Below are positions 1-6,617 of a stretch of DNA of 9,300 nucleotides, one piece after another. Within the stretch, counting starts at the first letter, position 1; every line of letters begins with the position of its first letter. The stretch comes from Phycisphaerales bacterium UBA1845 (GTDB lineage: Bacteria; Planctomycetota; Phycisphaerae; UBA1845). The DNA is taken from contig DDIR01000087.1 in NCBI GenBank assembly GCA_002338715.1, forward strand, positions 1 to 9,300, given 5' to 3'. Under the pieces are notes generated by a model that saw only the letters and a program-made list of their open reading frames with translations, searched no databases and had not been told where the DNA came from. Position numbers and translations under genes: made by a program.

Positions 1-1032
1 GTCGGTGGTGGCGGGACGGGCGGTGATGTCGTCACGGTCACGCCCGATCCACCACAAGCCGGTCAAAACGTGACCATTACCTACGACGCCACAGGGCGCG
101 TGCTAGATTCTGCCGGTCAGGTTTACATCCACTACGGGTTCAACGGGTGGGATCCAACGATTTCCCCCGATGCCGCGATGACCTGGAATGCGGTTGACTC
201 GGTTTGGGAGATCACCGTTTCGGTTTCGTCATCGGCGAGTGTGTTGGACATGGTGTTCAACGATGGCGCCGGTACGTGGGACAACAACGGAGGATCGGAT
301 TGGCACGCGGTCGTGGAAGGCGGAGAGGAACCACCGCAGCAATGGGTGCTGGATGGCCAACTGGATGCAGCCGCTACGCTGATCGACTCGAACGCGGGGA
401 TGGAATTGCATGCCGGTGTGACCGGTGATCAGTTGTATCTCGCAGCGCTCGACGCGCGTGCGGGCAATGATCATTTCCTGCTGGTTGCAGACACGCCCGG
501 CGCGATGGGCAGCGCTCCCTGGGCGAAAGCCGGTCAGGTCGCGGGATGGTCTGCATTTGTCGGCAATGAAAACGACAGTGGATGGGCTGGCTGGTTTGAT
601 CAGGGCGGTTCTGCCAATGTGACGGCCAGCGGTGGCTCGGGCTACCTCGAAGCAACCATCAATCTCGCGGATGAATTCGGCGCGATGCCCGATGTCGTCT
701 ATGTGGCGTTTGCGGCATATCCAACCGCCGACGGTTCGAATTTGCTGTCGACAAAGCAGGTTCCGGCATCGGTCAATGGCGACGGCAACGTCGATGCGGC
801 CGAATATATTGCCATTAACACGTGCGACATCCGTACAGACCACGACACGTTTGATCTCGATCGCAACTGCGCCTTTAATCTCGCGGACTATGACGTTTTT
901 ATCGCATGTTTCGCCGGTCCGAATAATGGAACCGCTGGCACCTGCCCGGTTGATGTCGACAGCGACTTCGACCAGGACGGCGACACCGATCTTTATGATT
1001 TCTACCTGATGCAACCGACTCCGTTCGATTGA
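1..1032 (+). CDS. Secreted starch-binding protein, probably amylase-family, with dockerin-like tail (3' part)
   Basis: The frame is open from base 1, so the 5' end lies outside the window; 343 codons are visible. After a Gly-rich linker (residues 2-8), residues 11-105 form a CBM25/CBM53-like module: VTITYD strand, YIHYGFNGW aromatic motif, VFND, then DNNGGSDW. Residues 113-275 form a beta domain known to me from C-termini of alpha-amylase and pullulanase-like proteins (LDAAATLIDSNAG, NDHFLLVADTPG, PWAKAGQVAGW, NGDGNVDAAEY). Residues 276-343 are a dockerin/EF-hand-like tail with two acidic loops (FDLDRNCAFNLADYD and DFDQDGDTDLYDF). No catalytic domain is visible; by family habit a GH13 domain could lie upstream, but that is inference. 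Gene 2 starts 16 bases after the stop, suggesting an operon. Likely role: binding alpha-glucan outside the cell. Confident on the domains, unsure of the whole-protein activity. Confidence 0.85.
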   Translation, partial: VGGGGTGGDVVTVTPDPPQAGQNVTITYDATGRVLDSAGQVYIHYGFNGWDPTISPDAAMTWNAVDSVWEITVSVSSSASVLDMVFNDGAGTWDNNGGSDWHAVVEGGEEPPQQWVLDGQLDAAATLIDSNAGMELHAGVTGDQLYLAALDARAGNDHFLLVADTPGAMGSAPWAKAGQVAGWSAFVGNENDSGWAGWFDQGGSANVTASGGSGYLEATINLADEFGAMPDVVYVAFAAYPTADGSNLLSTKQVPASVNGDGNVDAAEYIAINTCDIRTDHDTFDLDRNCAFNLADYDVFIACFAGPNNGTAGTCPVDVDSDFDQDGDTDLYDFYLMQPTPFD

Positions 1033-1048
1033 GAAATTGAAAGTGCCC

Positions 1049-3583
1049 ATGAATCGCGTCATCCTGATTGCACTGCTTGCAACATCACTCGTGTCTTCCG
1101 CCAGCGCTGAGCCATTGGACGGCCGCGAAGTCGTTGATGATGTCTTCTATCACATCATGCCCATCGCATGGCGCGATTCTGACAACGACACCTACCGCTT
1201 CGGCGACTTCGATGGGATGACCGCATCGCTCGACTACCTTGAAGACCTGGGCATTACCGCGATCTGGATGAATCCGATTTTTCCGTCGCCCGCGTATCAC
1301 GGTTACCAACACGGTCGCGGCGACATGCTCAAAGCCGAACTCGGCACCGAACCGGAATTCCTGAACTTCGTGAATGAGGCGCACGCCCGCGGTATCAAGG
1401 TGTTCGTTGACTACGTCGTCTACGGAATTAGCCACGACTCCGTGTGGTTTCAAGATGCGTTTGGCAATCCATCAAGTCCTTACGATTCCTATCTCGCGTT
1501 TACGAACACGCCAAACACCAGTTATCTCGGTTCAACGTATAACACGTGGAATGGCGACAACGTCGGCTTCATTCATTGGGACTTGCGCGATCCGGGACCG
1601 ACATCGCTGGTAACGAGTTGGACGCAGAAGTGGCTCGACCCCAACAACGACGGTGATCCGAGCGACGGCATCGACGGTTATCGACTCGACCACGTCTGGA
1701 ATCAATATCCAACCGGACCGGACGGCTGGGGTTACAACATCGACTGGTGGGAAGCCTGGAACGCGGCGCTTGAATCGGTCAACCCCGACGTATTTATCTT
1801 CGCCGAGCAAGCCGACTGGGGCAGCACCGGGTCTGACCTGCTCTCCGCATTCGATGCGGCGTTCACCAAACCGTTTGAATTCGCAGCCCGCAGTGCCCTC
1901 GCCAACGAACAAGCCGGCGGATTGTATGGATCGATGGCCGCGACACTGGGAGCGCTGCCTCCGGGCAAGACCAATCTGGCGATCATCGGCGACCATGACG
2001 TGGATCGATTGGCCTCCGCAATTGGCGGGGGCATGAGCCGTGGAAAAGCCGCGGCGGCGTTGCTTCTGACGCAACCGTTCCCGCCGATCATCTATTACGG
2101 CGACGAAATCGGGATGCTCGGAACGAAGCAGTCATATGGCAGCGATGCCAATGACATTCCCATGCGCGAACCGTTCAAGTGGAATGCAGTCGCCGGTCCG
2201 CCCATGACCAACTATTGGGTCCAAAATGCCCAGGCGTACAACAATGCGTTTTCTGCAAACAATGACGGACGATCGGTTGAAGAGCAGGAGGGTGTTTCGG
2301 GTTCCCTTTTGGAAACGTACCGCGCGTTGATCGCGGCCCGCAAGGCGAATGTGGCGCTGCGTCGCGGCGAATACTTTGAGGTAGCCGCATCGCGATCGGA
2401 CGTCTGGTCCTTCATTCGATTTGCCGACGGGCAGCAGACTTTAATCGTCGCAATCAATTTGAATTCGAGCGCGGTGATCACTTCGTTGAATCTGGACGTC
2501 ACGATACCGGGCGGCACATCAACGGCGCAGGACATCTTGACCGGTTCCTTTGAAACCAACCTGACCGACGCCAACAAGAACGCGTATTTCGTGTCGATAC
2601 CAGCCCACGGCGTGCGCATCCTTGAAGTCAATGCGACTCCGCTCCCGCCCGCTCCAGAAGTCATCGACGGACTCGACATTCCAACCGATTTCGGCGCCGG
2701 CGCACTGATCGCCACACAGGACAACGAAACCGGACTTGGCGATAACGTCAGCGAATTGAACCAGATGTTCGCGCGCGTCGAATCAAACGAAATTCATGTT
2801 GGCATAACCGGAAATCTCGCGACCGACGGAACGGGGTTGGCCCTCTTTCTTGACTCGGTTTCCGGTGGACAAAACACGCTGAATACCGCGTCATTTCCAA
2901 CCCCGCCGGGCGGCATACCACAATTGACCGGTTTGACGATGGAGCCAGGTTTCAATCCGGATTATGTGCTATTCGTCAATGCGTTTGGCGGATCGATTTA
3001 CGTCGATCACTATGAACTGGCCGGCGGTGGCGGCGGCGTGAAGCGCTACATCGGTAACGGCACCGTGGGGGACCACGATGGTTTCCTCAATGGGGGAAGC
3101 AACCCCAATGGAATCCAGGTCGCCATTGACAACTCCAACACCGACGGTGTGACCGACCAAAGCGCAAGCCAAGCCGCCACGGCGACCAGCGGCATTGAGA
3201 TGGTCATTCCCCTTGCAGACATCGGACTGGCGGAAGCGACGGGCTCGGTGAAAGTGCTCGCGATGATTCTGCGCAGCAACGGACAGGTCAGCAATCAACT
3301 CTTACCGGGGGTTGGCGGGGGTGAGGGGTTGCTGGGTTTTGCACCGTTCGACATGGCCACCGTGCCGGGAACCCAAGTGGTTTCGGTGGCTTTGTCGCGC
3401 ATCCCGGGAGATTGGGATGGCGATGGCGACGTTGATCTTGTGGATTACGCCGCCTACGCCGGGTGTATGACAGGCCCGATCCCAGGGGCTCTGGGACCGG
3501 GCTGCAATGCGTTTGATTTTGACGTCGATCAGGACGTCGACCTTGCGGACTACCTGATGTTCGTCGACGCTTTCGCGCTGTAG
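1049..3583 (+). CDS. Secreted GH13 alpha-amylase-family enzyme with C-terminal module and dockerin-like tail
   Basis: An 844-residue GH13 glycoside hydrolase, expected to cut or transfer alpha-1,4-glucosidic bonds. The start is ATG 1049, which gives a clean signal peptide (MNRVILIALLATSLVSSASA, then EPLDG); an in-frame TTG at 1037 would add four residues. The (beta/alpha)8 barrel spans about 22-435. The nucleophile is D214 (GYRLD), the acid/base E253 (FIFAEQ) and the third acid D317 (IIGDHD), so the triad is intact. Region I (D121) reads DYVVYGISH instead of the usual DxVxNH. An acidic DPNNDGDPSDG loop (197-207) precedes the nucleophile strand. YYGDEIGMLG follows the barrel active site, with domain C at about 440-528. 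Residues 535-780 are a beta-rich module (HVGITGNL, YVLFVNAFGG) related to the end of the 8113 gene. Residues 785-844 are a dockerin-like double acidic repeat (DWDGDGDVDLVDY, DFDVDQDVDLADY). Exact substrate and GH13 subfamily are not assigned. Confidence 0.93.
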   Translation: MNRVILIALLATSLVSSASAEPLDGREVVDDVFYHIMPIAWRDSDNDTYRFGDFDGMTASLDYLEDLGITAIWMNPIFPSPAYHGYQHGRGDMLKAELGTEPEFLNFVNEAHARGIKVFVDYVVYGISHDSVWFQDAFGNPSSPYDSYLAFTNTPNTSYLGSTYNTWNGDNVGFIHWDLRDPGPTSLVTSWTQKWLDPNNDGDPSDGIDGYRLDHVWNQYPTGPDGWGYNIDWWEAWNAALESVNPDVFIFAEQADWGSTGSDLLSAFDAAFTKPFEFAARSALANEQAGGLYGSMAATLGALPPGKTNLAIIGDHDVDRLASAIGGGMSRGKAAAALLLTQPFPPIIYYGDEIGMLGTKQSYGSDANDIPMREPFKWNAVAGPPMTNYWVQNAQAYNNAFSANNDGRSVEEQEGVSGSLLETYRALIAARKANVALRRGEYFEVAASRSDVWSFIRFADGQQTLIVAINLNSSAVITSLNLDVTIPGGTSTAQDILTGSFETNLTDANKNAYFVSIPAHGVRILEVNATPLPPAPEVIDGLDIPTDFGAGALIATQDNETGLGDNVSELNQMFARVESNEIHVGITGNLATDGTGLALFLDSVSGGQNTLNTASFPTPPGGIPQLTGLTMEPGFNPDYVLFVNAFGGSIYVDHYELAGGGGGVKRYIGNGTVGDHDGFLNGGSNPNGIQVAIDNSNTDGVTDQSASQAATATSGIEMVIPLADIGLAEATGSVKVLAMILRSNGQVSNQLLPGVGGGEGLLGFAPFDMATVPGTQVVSVALSRIPGDWDGDGDVDLVDYAAYAGCMTGPIPGALGPGCNAFDFDVDQDVDLADYLMFVDAFAL

Positions 3584-3607
3584 ATCATCTGCGTTCGCGT
3601 GGTCTAC
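3580..3607. terminator. Candidate bidirectional terminator between convergent genes
   Basis: Arms GTAGATCA (3580-3587) and TGGTCTAC (3600-3607) can form an 8-bp stem with one G-U pair and a 12-base loop. It fills the 20-base gap between convergent genes, and each arm contains a stop codon (TAG of the upstream gene; CTA, read as TAG on the minus strand). Placement fits a shared terminator, but there is no T-tract on either side, so Rho-independent activity is uncertain. Confidence 0.4.
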
Positions 3608-4149
3608 GAATGATTCTCTGACGTACCGGTCGCAGCCCGCCAGTGATGGAGCAGGGTGGTCACCGCCCAAACCGCACCGATGGCATAAGACACCATCGCG
3701 CCATAGAGCCAGTATTTTCCTGATTGGTTGTTCAACTCGACTTCACCCCAGAGCGTTTGCATCGCCACGCCAATTGTCATGAAGTAGTAGACGAAAAAGA
3801 CGATGATGAAGCACGCGAAGAAATGTCGATCCATCAGACGCAGATCGTTACGCGATTCGAGCCACGCCTCCCAACCGACAATCGATTGGAAGTTGGGTTC
3901 GATGACTTGGCGGATGTATCGACCGCAGCGCATCAAAGCACTTTGCTCTGCAACGAACAGGATGATCGTCACAAGCACCACATATGGAACCAGCAGCGAC
4001 ACGAATTTCTCAGTGAAACCGGCGAGGAACGTGATGATCGGAACGCCGAACAATCCGATCGCGACGATCCAGAATGATCGCGCTTTGACGGCTTTGATCT
4101 CCTCGCGAATGGTATTGAATTGATGCAAAAGAAAGGCGTCAGATTCCAT
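3604..4149 (-). CDS. Four-helix integral membrane protein of unknown function
   Basis: A 181-residue protein. I place the start at ATG 4149 (reading leftwards) because GGGAG at 4161-4157 sits seven bases upstream, a good ribosome binding site; a longer frame reaches 4317 but its extra 56 residues look non-coding. A short soluble N-terminus with helix character (LLHQFNTIREEIKAVKAR) is followed by hydrophobic segments at about 25-45, 49-68, 110-130 and 146-167. Between segments 2 and 3 lies a conserved-looking cytoplasmic or periplasmic stretch, ALMRCGRYIRQVIEPN followed by GWEAWLES (71-99), which resembles hypothetical membrane proteins I have seen in various bacteria without a known role. No catalytic motif is visible. 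It is convergent with the upstream amylase and divergent from the downstream one, so it is probably transcribed alone and may be unrelated to glucan use. Confidence 0.8.
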   Translation of the reverse strand: MESDAFLLHQFNTIREEIKAVKARSFWIVAIGLFGVPIITFLAGFTEKFVSLLVPYVVLVTIILFVAEQSALMRCGRYIRQVIEPNFQSIVGWEAWLESRNDLRLMDRHFFACFIIVFFVYYFMTIGVAMQTLWGEVELNNQSGKYWLYGAMVSYAIGAVWAVTTLLHHWRAATGTSENHS

Positions 4150-4156
4150 TTCAGAT

Positions 4157-4161
4157 CTCCC
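4157..4161 (-). promoter_or_regulatory. Ribosome binding site deciding the start of the membrane protein
   Basis: Read on the minus strand this is GGGAG, followed by seven bases and ATG 4149-4147. It is one of the few clear Shine-Dalgarno sequences here and argues against the longer frame beginning at 4317. Confidence 0.6.
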
Positions 4162-4185
4162 GTTGCAACAGTGTGCCGAAATCAA

Positions 4186-4233
4186 AGTGCCACATTCGGC
4201 GATTGGCACCGCGGCTGATTTGAGTGTGTCAAT
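4186..4233. promoter_or_regulatory. Possible operator region in the divergent intergenic interval
   Basis: GTGCCA (4187-4192) and TGGCAC (4204-4209) form a 6-bp dyad separated by 11 bases, followed by GTGTCAAT (4226-4233). The same words recur in the pseudopilin leader as GTGTCAAT (6389-6396) and ATGTGGCACT (6397-6406), the latter the exact inverse complement of AGTGCCACAT at 4186-4195. This could be a site for a shared regulator, but such short words can also match by chance. A weak promoter-like pair, TTGAGT (4220-4225) and TATAGG (4241-4246) with a 15-base spacer, overlaps it and points toward the downstream amylase. Confidence 0.25.
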
Positions 4234-4378
4234 CGAACAATATAGGCGAATCCCACGAGCAAACCAAGGGATGATTCCAATGCAATCTTTGCAAACAATG
4301 CTTCTGCCGTGGACCATCAGACTGACACGCCCACCTTACCCACTTCTCCCGCGCCGCGCAGTCGTCACGTATCGCGCC

Positions 4379-6139
4379 ATGTCGCGGCAGCTGTTGCTAC
4401 TGACTTTGCTGTTATCGGGATTGGGGTTCATACGTCAGACGCAAGCCGATGAATCCCAGCCTCAAGCGAATCAATCGGTAAGCGGTGGCGTCCCGGCATG
4501 GGCGGCTGACGCCATCTGGTATCAAGTCTTCGTATCCCGCTTCGCCAATGGTGAACCTGCCAACGATCCTGACGGCACACTTGCCTGGACGCGCGAATGG
4601 GAACAGTTTCAATCGGGCGAAGAGGGCACGCTGCGAAGCCAACTGCTTGATCGGCGGTATGGCGGCGACTTGCAGGGACTTCAAGACAAACTCGACTACC
4701 TCGCGAATCTTGGCGTCAATGCCATCTACGTGAACCCCGTCTTTCAAGCCAACACGCAACACAAATACGACACGTCCGACCACCGCCACATTGACGACTC
4801 GTTTGGCATTATGGACAGCCGTCTAAAGCTTTCCGGCGAAACGCAAGACCCGGCTACCTGGAAGTTCTCCGAAAGCGATCAGGTATTTCTTGACCTGCTA
4901 AAAAGTGCACACGCCCGCGGCATTCGCGTCATGATCGACGGCGTCTTTAACCACGTGGGCCAATCCTTCTGGGCATGGGAGGGCGTCAAGAAAAACGGGC
5001 GTGACTCGCGCTATGCAAACTGGTTTGCGGTGACCGCTTGGGAGCCCAAACTTCAATGGGATGCGTGGGACGGGCCCAATGGCCGCCTCGTCAATTTCAG
5101 GCAAGTCGCGGATGGACTCGATCCGGAAGTAGAACAGTATCTGTTTGCATGCGTGCGGCGGTGGATGGATCCCAACGGCGATGGCGACCCGGCCGATGGT
5201 GTCGATGGCTGGCGGTTGGATGCAGCCGAACGCGTACCGCATGGCTTCTGGCGGCGCTTCCGCAAGGTCGTCAAGTCGGTGAATCCAGATGCATTGATTG
5301 CTGGCGAGATTTGGATCGATCCTGCCCCATGGATGGACGGAACACAGTTTGATGTTGTCACGAACTACCCGGTGGCCTTTGCGATCCTGGACTTAGCTGG
5401 GGCGAAGGACGCCAAACCACACGCAGCATCGATGACGGCATGGGGCGATCGGATGCTCGAACTCAATCGACGCTTTGCACCCTCCATAAACCGATCCATG
5501 TTGAATCTTTTGGACAGCCATGACACGGCCCGAGCGATCACCCAATTGACACACCACAAGGAGGGCGAACTGAATCACAATACTTCTTCGCTGGCCCCGG
5601 ATGAGTCGGCGATCGACGCCTTCAAGTTGGCGGTCTGTCTTCAATTCGCACTGCCGGGCGCGCCCATGATCTACAATGGCGATGAACTTGGCATGTACGG
5701 TAAGAACGATCCCTTCTGCCGCGCACCGATGTGGTGGCACGATGTCGAAGCGCCCACCCAACCGAACAAGTGGCTCGCATATTACAAGCAACTCGCTCAA
5801 TTGCGCGAACAATTCGCGGAACTGCGCCGCGGTGATTTGCAGGTCATTCGCGCCGACAATCGAACCAGGACGATCGTCATCAGCCGACAGGATTCGTCCA
5901 ATCGGTCACTGCTTCTAATCAATGCGGACAACGTTGGTCACGAGGTCGAATTTGTCACCAAAAAAGACTCCGAATGGCTGGAACTGTTTCATACTGGCAG
6001 GCCCGAATCATATGGCGTAAAGGGCAAAGGGTCGATGCGATTGCGCGCCGATAAGCAAGGAAGAGTCACGGTCAGCTGTAATCCACTCTCGGGCGTTTTG
6101 TTACGCGAAGTGCGCAATAATTCATCGTCCGAAAGTTAA
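4379..6139 (+). CDS. Exported GH13 cyclomaltodextrinase/neopullulanase-like alpha-glycosidase
   Basis: A 586-residue GH13 enzyme from the preferred ATG 4379, which gives a hydrophobic signal peptide (MSRQLLLLTLLLSGLGFI, then RQTQADES). ATG 4280, behind AAGGG, and TTG 4163 are in-frame alternatives but add arginine- and proline-rich residues before the signal. The barrel opens with WYQVFVSRFANG and RRYGGDLQGLQDKLDYL, the arrangement seen in cyclomaltodextrinase and neopullulanase relatives, with HKYDTSDH at the substrate site. Region I is canonical (D187GVFNH); the nucleophile is D281 (GWRLD), the acid/base E310 (AGEIW) and the third acid D382 (LLDSHD). A DPNGDGDPADG loop (264-274) precedes the nucleophile as in the other amylase here. 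MIYNGDELGMYG and a C-terminal beta domain (about 490-586) complete it. There is no CBM34, CBM25 or dockerin, so I infer action in the periplasm or cell envelope on small maltodextrins. The exact product profile is not assignable. Confidence 0.93.
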   Translation: MSRQLLLLTLLLSGLGFIRQTQADESQPQANQSVSGGVPAWAADAIWYQVFVSRFANGEPANDPDGTLAWTREWEQFQSGEEGTLRSQLLDRRYGGDLQGLQDKLDYLANLGVNAIYVNPVFQANTQHKYDTSDHRHIDDSFGIMDSRLKLSGETQDPATWKFSESDQVFLDLLKSAHARGIRVMIDGVFNHVGQSFWAWEGVKKNGRDSRYANWFAVTAWEPKLQWDAWDGPNGRLVNFRQVADGLDPEVEQYLFACVRRWMDPNGDGDPADGVDGWRLDAAERVPHGFWRRFRKVVKSVNPDALIAGEIWIDPAPWMDGTQFDVVTNYPVAFAILDLAGAKDAKPHAASMTAWGDRMLELNRRFAPSINRSMLNLLDSHDTARAITQLTHHKEGELNHNTSSLAPDESAIDAFKLAVCLQFALPGAPMIYNGDELGMYGKNDPFCRAPMWWHDVEAPTQPNKWLAYYKQLAQLREQFAELRRGDLQVIRADNRTRTIVISRQDSSNRSLLLINADNVGHEVEFVTKKDSEWLELFHTGRPESYGVKGKGSMRLRADKQGRVTVSCNPLSGVLLREVRNNSSSES

Positions 6140-6142
6140 TAC

Positions 6143-6156
6143 TCAGGCTCGCCTGA
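6143..6156 (+). terminator. Weak hairpin just after the amylase stop
   Basis: TCAGG and CCTGA pair around the loop CTCG (six pairs if a two-base loop is allowed), beginning four bases after the stop at 6139. There is no following T-tract. It may help end the amylase transcript but is short. Confidence 0.25.
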
Positions 6157-6204
6157 ATGCGACTGTTTCAGTCCGATATGAGCGTTTGCGCGCTGCGATG
6201 TTGA

Positions 6205-6233
6205 TTGACTTGGCCCAATAGCGTCCGTAGAAT
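6205..6233 (+). promoter_or_regulatory. Sigma-70-like promoter for the pseudopilin transcript
   Basis: TTGACT (6205-6210) and TAGAAT (6228-6233) each differ by one base from the consensus -35 and -10 boxes and lie exactly 17 bases apart. It is the best promoter-like match in the window. Transcription would begin near 6240, leaving a leader of about 260 bases to ATG 6504 or about 380 bases to ATG 6618. Confidence 0.55.
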
Positions 6234-6617
6234 TATCGATACTCAAGTGCTTTTATGAGTTGGACTTGCGAGAGCCGTTGGCGGCCGATTGATGCATGAG
6301 AGCGATGCATTTCGGCGCACATCCCAGACCGATTTCCGCATCGTCGGTTTTGGAACACAACCCTCGCAACACGCGGTCACAATAAAAAGTGTCAATATGT
6401 GGCACTGAATGATCGACCGCCGCATTTCAAAACAACCGGCTTCGGCCAAAACATAAATCGCCCACACGGAAGGGGCTATCGGTTCAATGGAGGAATTGCC
6501 AATATGTCGCACGAATGCAAAAGACCAAACAGCTCGACCGATGGTCGTGGTGACGCATTGCATGTTGCGCGTCTGGGCACCTCCAATGAGAGCACTCCAG
6601 GATTGGTAAACTCAAGC
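6234..6617 (+). other. Long, partly structured leader upstream of the pseudopilin
   Basis: No convincing independent gene lies here. Visible structure includes a 6-bp hairpin from two GATGCAT copies (6291-6297 and 6304-6310); a 7-bp hairpin AGTGTCA/TGGCACT with loop ATATG (6388-6406); and a GGC-TTCG-GCC mini-hairpin near 6438-6447. A GGAGG is at 6489-6493. A 14-codon frame (ATG 6255 to TGA) begins just downstream of the promoter but has no clear ribosome binding site. I could not match the stretch to a named riboswitch class by eye. The part from 6504 onward could instead be coding if the pseudopilin starts there. Confidence 0.35.
6489..6493 (+). promoter_or_regulatory. Shine-Dalgarno sequence upstream of ATG 6504
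   Basis: GGAGG followed by ten bases and an in-frame ATG at 6504. It competes with ATG 6618 as the pseudopilin start; the spacing is slightly long. If used, the protein would carry a 61-residue leader before the prepilin cleavage site instead of 23. Confidence 0.4.

Noticed and set aside
229..1062. Long minus-strand open frame of 277 codons
   Set aside because: It lies opposite a frame with clear CBM, beta-domain and dockerin-like motifs; its own translation shows no domain and is rich in Arg/Ile as expected for an antisense shadow.
3724..4077. Plus-strand open frame of 117 codons opposite the membrane protein
   Set aside because: Highly charged Asp/Glu/Arg composition is the expected complement of a hydrophobic gene; no ribosome binding site, and the minus-strand frame has four clear membrane helices and a good SD.
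4178..4192. Sigma-54-type promoter on the minus strand (TGGCAC element)
   Set aside because: The GG is present, but the GC dinucleotide expected ten bases later is absent (TTTC instead of TTGC).
4163..4378. Coding extension of the second amylase to TTG 4163
   Set aside because: The added residues have no domain-like character, overlap the likely promoter region of the divergent gene pair, and would bury the signal peptide 72 residues inside the protein.
6255..6299. 14-codon leader peptide frame
   Set aside because: No clear ribosome binding site, and frames this short arise by chance; mentioned only as part of the leader.
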